A stretch of 22,239 nt of DNA, from assembly GCA_937886325.1 (NCBI GenBank), contig CALABV010000035.1:1-22239 (forward strand), read 5' to 3'. The translations under genes were made by a program, and so were the position numbers. The notes beneath the pieces are model-generated. The model had not been told where the DNA came from. It made no database searches and saw nothing but the letters and a program-made list of their open reading frames with translations. Below, one piece after another: positions 15,973-22,239 of the stretch (within the stretch, counting starts at the first letter, position 1; every line of letters starts with the position of its first letter). The stretch is from an uncultured Geobacter sp. (GTDB taxonomy: Bacteria > Desulfobacterota > Desulfuromonadia > Geobacterales > Geobacteraceae).

Positions 15973-17233
15973 CCGTCTCGCCATAGCCGTCGACATCGGC
16001 ACCACAACCCTCTGCGCATCCCTCGTGAACCGGATGACGGGAGAACGGATCGCCTTTGCAGGACGGGCCAATCCCCAGAGGGAGTTCGGCGACGACGTGC
16101 TTTCGCGCCTGCAGGCCGCCTGCGCATCGGAGGAGAATCACCGGGAAATGTGCGACCGGATTACCGGGGCTCTTGAGGAAATGGTGGACGAACTCCTGGA
16201 CGGGTCAGCCGACCCGCACAACGTGGAGTCCATCGCCCTGGCCGGGAATCCCGCGATGGAACACCTGTTCCTCGGTCTTCCGGTACAATCCCTGGCCTTC
16301 CTGCCTTTCCGGCCCCTGTTCTTCGAAGGCCGGAGGGTGCGGACCTCCCGACTCGGATGGAGACGGGATCTGGAAGCATACCTCTTCCCCCTCCCCGGCG
16401 GGTTCGTCGGCGGCGACCTGGTGGCCTTCCTGCACGGCTGTAAAGATTCTGACTCTGATCACTCATCACTCATCACTCATCACTCGCTTTTCCTCGACCT
16501 GGGAACCAACGGCGAAATCGCCCTTTCATCCGGGGGCAAGTTCCTGGCCACTTCCGCGGCGGCCGGACCCGCCTTCGAGGGAGGAAACCTGTCCTGCGGC
16601 ATGCCTGCCCTGGCCGGCGCCATCGGCAGGGTATGCCTTTCGGAGGGGAAGGTCACTTTCTCCACCATCGGCGGAGCGCCGCCGGTCGGCATCTGCGGCT
16701 CCGGGGTCCTGGAAGCGGTGTCCGGGATGCTCCGGGCGGGCATCCTGGACCGGACCGGCCGTATCCGTACCCCCGGCGAGATCGATTCCAATCTGGGAAA
16801 CCGCGTCGTGGAGACAGACGGCGCCCTCTCCTTTGTCCTCTACCGGGACGCCTCCCGCACGGTTCAGCTCTCCCAGGAGGATATCCGGCAGGTGCAGCTG
16901 GCCAAGGCAGCAGTCCGGGCGGGAATGGAGGTCCTTTTCGATCATGCCGGCATTTCCGCGGAAGAAGTGCAGCAGGTGATCCTCACCGGCTCTTTCGGAG
17001 CGGTCCTGTCTCCGGAGTGGCTAAAAAACGTTGGAATTTTCTCCGAAAACATGGTACATAGTGCCTTTTTTATGGGGGAGGGAGCTCTGGTGGGCGCGGA
17101 ACGGGCGCTATGCAAACCGGCCGGGTTCGCGGCGGTTGATGAACTGGCCCGGCGAATCCGGGTCATCCCCCTCTCCGGAACCCCCACCTTTGAGAAGAGC
17201 TTTCTTGAGCAACTGAATTTTCCGCAACCCTGA
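15959..17233 (+). CDS. ASKHA-domain protein, corrinoid-activator (RACE/RACo C-terminal, DUF4445) type
   Basis: A 424-residue protein with actin-like ATPase (ASKHA) motifs: VDIGTTT at 11-17, DLGTNGEIAL about 180-189, AAGPAFEGG, GICGSGVLEA and LTGSFGAVL. The family includes ATP-dependent reductive activators of corrinoid enzymes, which normally have an N-terminal 2Fe-2S ferredoxin domain. Here the protein begins directly with the ATPase part, so an electron donor would have to be separate. TTG 15959 is the only start that keeps the first phosphate motif; GGGGG lies seven bases upstream, and the start overlaps the selD end by 14 bases. A stretch near residues 165-178, just before the second motif, is encoded by a 7-bp tandem repeat and looks inserted. 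The link to selD is by position only; the target protein is unknown. Confidence 0.85.
   Translation: MRYADRLAIAVDIGTTTLCASLVNRMTGERIAFAGRANPQREFGDDVLSRLQAACASEENHREMCDRITGALEEMVDELLDGSADPHNVESIALAGNPAMEHLFLGLPVQSLAFLPFRPLFFEGRRVRTSRLGWRRDLEAYLFPLPGGFVGGDLVAFLHGCKDSDSDHSSLITHHSLFLDLGTNGEIALSSGGKFLATSAAAGPAFEGGNLSCGMPALAGAIGRVCLSEGKVTFSTIGGAPPVGICGSGVLEAVSGMLRAGILDRTGRIRTPGEIDSNLGNRVVETDGALSFVLYRDASRTVQLSQEDIRQVQLAKAAVRAGMEVLFDHAGISAEEVQQVILTGSFGAVLSPEWLKNVGIFSENMVHSAFFMGEGALVGAERALCKPAGFAAVDELARRIRVIPLSGTPTFEKSFLEQLNFPQP
16458..16485 (+). repeat. Four tandem copies of the 7-mer ATCACTC inside the ASKHA gene
   Basis: Four perfect copies of ATCACTC run from 16458 to 16485 inside the reading frame, encoding a His/Ser-rich loop (about residues 167-176). 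Because the unit is seven bases, gain or loss of a single copy would shift the frame and truncate the protein before its second ATPase motif. Confidence 0.9.
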
Positions 17234-17330
17234 CCACCATCTCCCGCTCATAATCAAACTGGTTGTTTTTCATTCCCATTTCGCCCCGTATCTCCCATGC
17301 GGCCGGAGACGGGTTCCAAAGGAGACAGCA

Positions 17331-18896
17331 ATGGCACAGATAACCCGCGCGCTCATCAGCGTGTCCGACAAGACGGGCGTCCTCGACTTCGCCCGCGAAC
17401 TTGCACGATACAACGTGGAAATCCTCTCCACCGGAGGCACCGCGAAAATGCTCCGCGAGGCCGGTCTCACCGTCAAGGACGTTTCCGAGTTCACCGGCTT
17501 CCCCGAGATGCTGGACGGCCGGGTCAAGACCCTCCACCCCAAGGTCCACGGCGGCCTGCTGGGGATGCGGAGCAACCCGGAGCACGTGGCAAAGATGAAG
17601 GAGCACGGCATCGAGAACATCGACCTGGTGGTGGTGAACCTGTATCCCTTCGAGGCCACCGTTGCCAAGGAGGGATGCACTCTGGAAGACGCCATCGAGA
17701 ACATCGATATCGGCGGTCCAACCATGCTCCGCTCCGCGGCCAAGAACTGGCCCGATGTCACGGTCATCACCGACCCGGCCGACTATGAAAAGGTGCTGGC
17801 GGAGATGACGGCAAGCGGAGGGGCCGTTTCCCGTGAGACCAATTTCGGCCTGGCGGTGAAGGTATACCAGCGCACCGCGGCCTACGACGCGGCCATCTCC
17901 AACTGGCTCGGTTGCCGGACCGGCGAAGGGACCGCCCTGTTCCCTGACACCTTCACCGTCCAGTTCAGAAAGGCCCAGGGGATGCGCTACGGCGAGAACC
18001 CCCATCAGAACGCCGCCTTCTACGTGGAGGCGAACGCTGCCGAAGCATCAACCGCCACCGCCGACCAGATCCAGGGAAAAGAACTCTCCTACAACAACAT
18101 CGGCGACACGGACGCGGCCCTGGAGTGTGTCAAGCAGTTCAACGACTCCCCTGCCTGCGTCATCGTCAAACACGCCAACCCGTGCGGCGTAGCCATCGGC
18201 GAATCCCTGCTCGATGCTTACGACCGAGCCTACAAAACCGACCCGGAGTCGGCCTTCGGCGGCATCATCGCCTGCAACCGGGAGCTGGACGCGGCAACGG
18301 CGGCGGCCATCGTGGAGCGGCAGTTCGTTGAGGTGATCATCGCTCCGGCCGTTTCGGCCGAGGCGTCCACCATCGTGGCCGCCAAGAAGAACGTGCGGCT
18401 CCTCTCCTGCGGCCCCCTCCCCTCCGCGCCCGTTCCCCGGCTCGACATGAAGCGGGTCACCGGCGGACTCCTGGTACAGGACGCAGACCTGGCCCTGTAC
18501 AACGAGCTCAAGGTGGTAACGAAGCGCACCCCCACGGAAGAGGAGATGGCCGACCTCCTGTTTGCCTGGCGCGTGGCCAAGTTCGTCAAGTCCAACGCCA
18601 TCGTCTACGCCAGGGACAAGATGACGGTCGGCGTGGGCGCGGGCCAGATGAGCCGCGTCAACTCGGCGCGCATCGCCGCCATCAAGGCCGAGCACGCGGG
18701 ACTCGAGGTGAAGGGGGCGGTCATGGCCTCCGACGCCTTCTTCCCCTTCCGGGACGGCATCGACAATGCTGCGTCCGTCGGCATCACCGCGGTCATCCAG
18801 CCGGGCGGCAGCATGCGCGACGCCGAGGTGATCGCCGCCGCGGACGAGCAGGGAATGGCCATGGTGTTCACCGGCATGCGGCATTTCAGACACTGA
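17331..18896 (+). CDS. purH: Bifunctional AICAR transformylase / IMP cyclohydrolase
   Basis: This 521-residue enzyme performs the last two steps of IMP synthesis: formylation of AICAR with 10-formyl-THF and ring closure. The N-terminal cyclohydrolase (MGS-like) part shows SVSDKTG at 10-16, STGGT at 33-37 and KTLHPKVHGG at 66-75 with Lys66. The transformylase part has the catalytic KHANPCG block near 280-286. The C-terminus ends GMRHFRH, as is typical. Length is normal. ATG 17331 follows AAGGAG by six bases. It lies about 100 bp after the ASKHA gene; an imperfect hairpin precedes the ribosome site. Confidence 0.97.
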   Translation: MAQITRALISVSDKTGVLDFARELARYNVEILSTGGTAKMLREAGLTVKDVSEFTGFPEMLDGRVKTLHPKVHGGLLGMRSNPEHVAKMKEHGIENIDLVVVNLYPFEATVAKEGCTLEDAIENIDIGGPTMLRSAAKNWPDVTVITDPADYEKVLAEMTASGGAVSRETNFGLAVKVYQRTAAYDAAISNWLGCRTGEGTALFPDTFTVQFRKAQGMRYGENPHQNAAFYVEANAAEASTATADQIQGKELSYNNIGDTDAALECVKQFNDSPACVIVKHANPCGVAIGESLLDAYDRAYKTDPESAFGGIIACNRELDAATAAAIVERQFVEVIIAPAVSAEASTIVAAKKNVRLLSCGPLPSAPVPRLDMKRVTGGLLVQDADLALYNELKVVTKRTPTEEEMADLLFAWRVAKFVKSNAIVYARDKMTVGVGAGQMSRVNSARIAAIKAEHAGLEVKGAVMASDAFFPFRDGIDNAASVGITAVIQPGGSMRDAEVIAAADEQGMAMVFTGMRHFRH

Positions 18897-18947
18897 GAAC
18901 AATGGGAAGCAATCAATGTTGATGGGAGCTTGTGGCCCGCGGACACC

Positions 18948-19062
18948 TGATAACCCCTCCTGTCCTCCCCTTACCGTAAGGGGAGGGACGCGACGATGAA
19001 GATGTGTAGCAGAATTTCAGCTCTCCCCCTCTTAAGATAAGAGGGGGCGGGGGGAGTTATCA
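18948..19062. repeat. MITE-like palindromic element between purH and purD
   Basis: This block of about 115 bp is bounded by inverted repeats TGATAACCCCTCC (18948-18960) and GGGGGAGTTATCA (19050-19062). It encloses two perfect 10-bp hairpins: CCTCCCCTTA/TAAGGGGAGG at 18964-18986 and CCCCCTCTTA/TAAGAGGGGG at 19025-19047. The layout (terminal repeats plus two internal hairpins) parallels the element in the thiED leader, though the sequences differ. It carries no gene. It may terminate, stabilise or simply interrupt the pur transcript. Confidence 0.75.
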
Positions 19063-19090
19063 ACACGACAACTGAAGCAGGAGAACACAT

Positions 19091-20365
19091 ATGAAAGTAC
19101 TTGTCATCGGCAGCGGCGGCCGCGAGCATGCCCTGGTATGGAAGATAGCCCAGTCACCGCTGGTGACCAAGGTCTACTGCGCGCCGGGCAACCCCGGCAT
19201 CGGACGGTTGGCTGAAAACGTTGCAATAAAAGTGGACGACCTGCCCGGACTCCTGTCATTCGCGAAAAAAGAGGGGATCGGCCTGACCGTGGTGGGGCCT
19301 GAGCTCCCCCTTTCCCTGGGCATCGTCGACCTGTTCGAGGAAAATGGCCTGAAGGTCTTCGGGGCACGCAAGAACTCGGCCGTCATCGAGGCGAGCAAGG
19401 CGTTCTCCAAGGACCTGATGAAGAAGTACAACGTGCCCACCGCGGCCTACCAGGTATTCTCGGAGGTCGAGCCTGCCGTCGCCTTTCTCGACACCCTCGG
19501 CCTGCCGGTGGTGATCAAGGCGGACGGCCTGGCCGCCGGCAAAGGGGTCATCATCGCCCGGACGCGGGAGGAAGCGGTCGCCACGGTCAACGACATGCTC
19601 TCGGGAAACTCCTTCGGCGCGGCCGGTTCCCGGGTGGTGATCGAGGAATTCCTGCGGGGCGAGGAGGCATCGTTCCTCGCCTTCACCGACGGCAAAAACA
19701 TCATCCCCCTGGCCAGCGCCCAGGACCACAAGGCGGCGTTCGACAACGACACCGGCCCCAATACCGGCGGCATGGGGGCCTACTCGCCCGCGCCGGTGGT
19801 GACGCCCGTGATCCACGAAAAGGTCATGGAAGAGGTCATGCGCCGAACGGTGGACGGCATGGCCGCCGAGGGGCGCACCTACCGGGGAGTGCTCTATGCC
19901 GGGCTGATGATCGACGGCGGAAACATCAAGACCCTGGAGTTCAATGCCCGCTTCGGCGACCCCGAGTGCCAGCCGCTCCTCATGCGGATGAAATCGGACA
20001 TCGTGCCGGTGCTGCTGGCAACGGCGGAAGGGGACATCAGCGCCATCGAACTGGAATGGCACGACAAGGCCGCGGTCTGCGTGGTCATGGCAGCAGGCGG
20101 GTACCCCGGCGATTACCCCAAGGGCGATGAAATATCAGGACTGGACCGGGCTGCACAGGTGGAGGACCTGTTCGTGTTCCACGCCGGCACGGCCGAAAAA
20201 GACGGGAAATTCCTCACCAACGGCGGCCGGGTCCTGGGCGTCACCGCGCTGGGTGCAACCGTGCAGGACGCCATCGAGCGGGCGTATGCCGGTGTCGCGG
20301 CCATCACCTGGAACGGGGTCCACTACCGGACCGATATCGGGAAAAAGGCGCTGGGAAGGATGTAG
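19091..20365 (+). CDS. purD: Phosphoribosylamine-glycine ligase (GAR synthetase)
   Basis: A 424-residue ATP-grasp enzyme that joins phosphoribosylamine and glycine in purine synthesis. It starts with the family signature VLVIGSGGREHALVWK at 3-18. The ATP-grasp part has IKADGLAAGKGV near 143-154, EEFLRGEEASFLAF, and the metal-site block ARFGDPECQPLL near 285-296. Full length with no frame problems. ATG 19091 follows AGGAG by seven bases. It lies between purH and purE on the same strand, likely co-expressed, although a palindromic element separates it from purH. Confidence 0.97.
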   Translation: MKVLVIGSGGREHALVWKIAQSPLVTKVYCAPGNPGIGRLAENVAIKVDDLPGLLSFAKKEGIGLTVVGPELPLSLGIVDLFEENGLKVFGARKNSAVIEASKAFSKDLMKKYNVPTAAYQVFSEVEPAVAFLDTLGLPVVIKADGLAAGKGVIIARTREEAVATVNDMLSGNSFGAAGSRVVIEEFLRGEEASFLAFTDGKNIIPLASAQDHKAAFDNDTGPNTGGMGAYSPAPVVTPVIHEKVMEEVMRRTVDGMAAEGRTYRGVLYAGLMIDGGNIKTLEFNARFGDPECQPLLMRMKSDIVPVLLATAEGDISAIELEWHDKAAVCVVMAAGGYPGDYPKGDEISGLDRAAQVEDLFVFHAGTAEKDGKFLTNGGRVLGVTALGATVQDAIERAYAGVAAITWNGVHYRTDIGKKALGRM

Positions 20366-20461
20366 GGTCAAACCTTGTGTTTGCCCTTTGGACAAAGACA
20401 AGCAGGGCGATCACGAGGATCACCGCTACGATTGCACGATTGAATACTTGTCGGAGAATAT

Positions 20462-20968
20462 ATGGACAAACCAAAAGTTCTGATAGTCATGGGGAGCGAC
20501 TCTGACATCCCGGTCATGGATGAAGCGGCGTCGATGCTGAGAAAATTCGGGGTACCCTTCGAGATGCGCATCTCTTCGGCCCACCGCTGCCCCGAACAAA
20601 CCGCGGCCCTTGCTACGGAAGCTGAGGGTAGAGGAATCAAGGTGGTCATCGCCGGGGCCGGCATGGCCGCACACCTGGCCGGGGTCATGGCCGCGGGGAC
20701 CATTCTGCCGGTCATCGGCGTGCCCATCGGCGGTGGGGCTCTGGGCGGGGTGGACGCACTCTACTCCACCGTGCAGATGCCGGGCGGCATCCCGGTCGCC
20801 ACGGTCGCCATCGGCAAGGCGGGCGCGAAGAACGCGGGCATCCTGGCCGTGCAGATGCTGGCGTTGTCCGACGAAAACCTGTCGTCACGGCTGAAGGAAT
20901 TCAAGGAAACCATGGCCCGGGAAGTAGAAGAAAAGGATCGGCTTCTCCAGGAGAAAACGTCGAAATAA
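20462..20968 (+). CDS. purE: N5-carboxyaminoimidazole ribonucleotide mutase (class I PurE)
   Basis: A 168-residue enzyme that converts N5-CAIR to CAIR. Class I features are visible: MGSDSD at 10-15, SSAHR at 38-42 with catalytic His41, AGAGMAAHLAG and GGALGGVDALYS. ATG 20462 follows GGAG at 20453-20456 by five bases. The C-terminal 25 residues are charged and probably helical. A PurK partner, which would supply N5-CAIR, is not in the window. An intrinsic terminator follows the stop, so this gene ends the pur unit. Confidence 0.97.
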   Translation: MDKPKVLIVMGSDSDIPVMDEAASMLRKFGVPFEMRISSAHRCPEQTAALATEAEGRGIKVVIAGAGMAAHLAGVMAAGTILPVIGVPIGGGALGGVDALYSTVQMPGGIPVATVAIGKAGAKNAGILAVQMLALSDENLSSRLKEFKETMAREVEEKDRLLQEKTSK

Positions 20969-20977
20969 TAGGACTGG

Positions 20978-20998
20978 GGGGAGCATCAGCTCCCCTTT
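20978..20998 (+). terminator. Intrinsic terminator after purE
   Basis: GGGGAGC (20978-20984) pairs with GCTCCCC (20989-20995) around an ATCA tetraloop, followed by TTTAT. It begins nine bases after the purE stop codon. The T-run is short, so read-through is possible. Confidence 0.75.
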
Positions 20999-21082
20999 AT
21001 CCTTTCCAAGACCAGACCCACCCGGCCCTCCTGCATTCTCTCCCACCTGAACATTTCGTTATAGACCGTCGATCCTTTTTTG

Positions 21083-21111
21083 TTGACTTGCGTTGTTATT
21101 TAATTTATATA
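21083..21111 (+). promoter_or_regulatory. Strong sigma-70-type promoter upstream of a candidate small RNA
   Basis: TTGACT at 21083-21088 is followed, after exactly 17 bases, by TATATA at 21106-21111, in a locally AT-rich patch within GC-rich DNA. Transcription would start near 21118. No long reading frame follows it on this strand that resembles a protein family. Confidence 0.65.
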
Positions 21112-21117
21112 ACGACC

Positions 21118-21283
21118 ATCTTTCATTCTGTCCCTGCCGCCAATTCGCCCAGCATAAATATATGCGGCAGGGAAAAACCTTTCCTCCAGATTCTCATAAG
21201 CCCATTCTGCCGGGAAACGCCTCCATTCCCATTCCTGCCCAGCGTTTCCAAATAGCGGGCGTCTCTGACGCCCGCATTTTTTT
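21118..21283 (+). ncRNA. Candidate small RNA of about 165 nt with CCUCC motifs
   Basis: A promoter at 21083-21111 and a perfect terminator at 21255-21283 bracket a gene-free stretch between purE and a convergent gene. The predicted RNA has three hairpins. H1 is a 10-bp stem (21131-21140 with 21164-21173) with a 23-nt loop. H2 is an 8-bp stem GGAAACGC/GCGTTTCC (21213-21220 with 21242-21249) with a 21-nt pyrimidine-rich loop. H3 is the terminator. CCUCC, which could pair with Shine-Dalgarno sequences, occurs in the linker at 21183-21187 and at 21220-21224, entering the H2 loop. I do not recognise an Rfam family; it does not fold as 6S RNA. A regulator acting on ribosome sites is an inference. 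Confidence 0.6.
21255..21283 (+). terminator. Perfect intrinsic terminator at the end of the candidate small RNA
   Basis: GCGGGCGTC (21255-21263), loop TCT, GACGCCCGC (21267-21275), then A and seven T residues. The 9-bp GC-rich stem and the T-run make a textbook plus-strand terminator more than 280 bases beyond the purE stop. On the other strand the same hairpin could help end the convergent minus-strand gene. Confidence 0.88.
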
Positions 21284-21328
21284 GTCTCCAACCGACCGGC
21301 GCTGCTTTCCATTGTGTCCGGCACGACT

Positions 21329-22126
21329 CTACCTCACCCCCCGCCTCTTCAGTTCCTCCTCCACGCACTCCTTCTGCCCCCTGGTGAGCCTCCCCGAGGC
21401 GCGGAGATTCTTCACCTCCACCAGTGGGATTGTCGGGAGGAACACGGTGAACCAGATGTTCGGGGTCCTGCCGTTCTTCAGGATCGCCATCTTCAGATTC
21501 GGCCTGTTCTTCCAGCGGGAATGGCGGGCGATTGTGGATATGGTTTCGGCGGTGGCCGTCGGGCCGTTCAGGAATCGGAACAGGGAGGATTCCCTGATGC
21601 GGGGGTTGTCGAAGCATGCGTCCATGAGCTGGGGATTCCCTTCCTGGAGCAGCGCATCCACCACGTCCGAGGTGGCTCGGCGCGCCAGGGTGATCTTGTT
21701 GCCGAGAGGGGTGACGGGGAGCCGCTGGATGATGGCGCGCTCCGCGGCGACCTTCTGGTCCGGCGTGACGCCGGGGAGGAAGCAGACCGTGACCAGTTCG
21801 AACAGGTAGAGGTGGGGAAGGAGCGTCTGGACGATGCGGGCCGGGGTGGCAGGGTGGTGGACCAGGGCTACCTTCACCTGATGGCTTTCCCCGGCAAGGG
21901 GGAGGCGGGACACGGCAGTCAAGGTATCTTCCGTCAAATCAGTCCGTTTCAGGAGCGTCAGGAGCAGGGGTTCGTCCAGGTGGGGGTTCTTCAGCAGGGA
22001 GCGGAGCACCTCCATGGAGGGGTCGTTGAGCACGGAGAGTATCCCGTCGCGGTCGGCGGTCAAGGCGCCGTACAGCCTCCGCGAGAGGTCGGCGTCGAGG
22101 GATGCGGGTTTTTCCGGATCGCTCAT
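21329..22126 (-). CDS. Helical-repeat protein of unknown function (LRV-like repeats)
   Basis: A 265-residue protein with no family I can name firmly. I chose ATG 22126 because GGAG precedes it by six bases. The frame is also open upstream to the right edge, so a longer form cannot be excluded. A loose repeat recurs: a two- or three-residue NP/HP/NG turn followed by about 12 residues ending in hydrophobic LL or FL, at about 47-59, 91-103, 174-186 and 218-230. This resembles leucine-rich-repeat-variant or HEAT-like solenoids built for protein contacts. There is no signal peptide, no membrane segment and no catalytic motif. It is Leu-rich and ends in a charged helix. It converges on the candidate small RNA, with a shared hairpin between them. 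Confidence 0.75.
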   Translation of the reverse strand: MSDPEKPASLDADLSRRLYGALTADRDGILSVLNDPSMEVLRSLLKNPHLDEPLLLTLLKRTDLTEDTLTAVSRLPLAGESHQVKVALVHHPATPARIVQTLLPHLYLFELVTVCFLPGVTPDQKVAAERAIIQRLPVTPLGNKITLARRATSDVVDALLQEGNPQLMDACFDNPRIRESSLFRFLNGPTATAETISTIARHSRWKNRPNLKMAILKNGRTPNIWFTVFLPTIPLVEVKNLRASGRLTRGQKECVEEELKRRGVR

Positions 22127-22239
22127 GGGGCACTCCGTAACAGCGGCAGCTTGACAACAGCGGGATGAAGCGAGACTTCCCGGCAACGGCAGGCGGAGCC
22201 GTCCGAAGAGAACGACTTCGGCCTGATTCGTTGCTGCTC
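22127..22239 (-). other. Unresolved right edge upstream of the helical-repeat gene
   Basis: Two minus-strand frames are open here. One continues the frame of the helical-repeat gene upstream without a stop. The other ends in TGA overlapping that gene's ATG as ATGA, as a coupled upstream gene would. Neither gives recognisable protein in 113 bases. A 6-bp CCGAAG/CTTCGG hairpin lies near 22200-22220. Confidence 0.35.

Noticed and set aside
17284..17313. Hairpin before the purH ribosome site as a purine riboswitch or attenuator
   Set aside because: The stem is short and bulged, and none of the conserved purine or PRPP aptamer sequence is present.
21118..21283. 6S RNA next to purE
   Set aside because: 6S needs long pairing of 5' and 3' ends around a central bubble; here three separate hairpins fit better and the ends do not pair.
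1..22239. tRNA, rRNA, CRISPR array, transposase gene or GEMM-type riboswitch
   Set aside because: No cloverleaf, no regularly spaced repeats, no transposase motifs and no GEMM consensus were seen while reading both strands.

Overview
The window is GC-rich bacterial DNA. Its gene content and order point to a deltaproteobacterium of the Geobacter/Geotalea type (Desulfuromonadales). The markers are a short-form ThiC, a fused ThiE-ThiD under a TPP riboswitch, alanine racemase, a selenocysteine-containing SelD followed by an ASKHA/RACE-like protein, then purH-purD-purE. The assignment rests on recognised protein families and remembered gene order, not on a database search.

Left third (1-10147): a signalling locus. 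A long minus-strand gene runs off the left edge. It encodes at least 949 residues, with a tentative TRAFs-binding-like helical region near the N-terminus and a cyclic-nucleotide-binding-type domain where the sequence is cut off. Divergent from it, across a 296-bp AT-richer gap, are two tandem paralogues of about 1150 residues. Each carries two zinc ribbons, a class III nucleotide cyclase domain, a STAND/AAA-type ATPase and a TPR-like C-terminal half. All catalytic cyclase residues are present, but the two substrate-specifying positions are Glu and Lys rather than Lys/Asp (adenylate) or Glu/Cys (guanylate).

Middle (10148-14904): the thiamin operon on the minus strand reads promoter, TPP riboswitch, intrinsic terminator, a MITE-like palindromic element, thiED, a heptamer-based inverted repeat, thiC. 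A divergent alr gene on the plus strand is followed by about 325 bp without a convincing gene.

Right part (14905-20968, plus strand): selD is interrupted by an in-frame UGA at codon 17, followed at SECIS-like spacing by a hairpin. Its end overlaps the start of an ASKHA-domain protein of the corrinoid-activator type. That gene contains four perfect copies of a 7-bp repeat inside its reading frame. Then come purH, a second MITE-like element, purD and purE, which supply steps of de novo IMP synthesis.

Right end (20969-22239): after the purE terminator there is a strong promoter-like sequence, about 165 nt with two hairpins, and a perfect intrinsic terminator. This is best read as a small RNA gene, with exposed CCUCC motifs. 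It converges on a minus-strand gene for a 265-residue helical-repeat protein of unknown function.

The strongest candidates for something undescribed are the small RNA next to purE and the divergent sensor/dual-cyclase locus.
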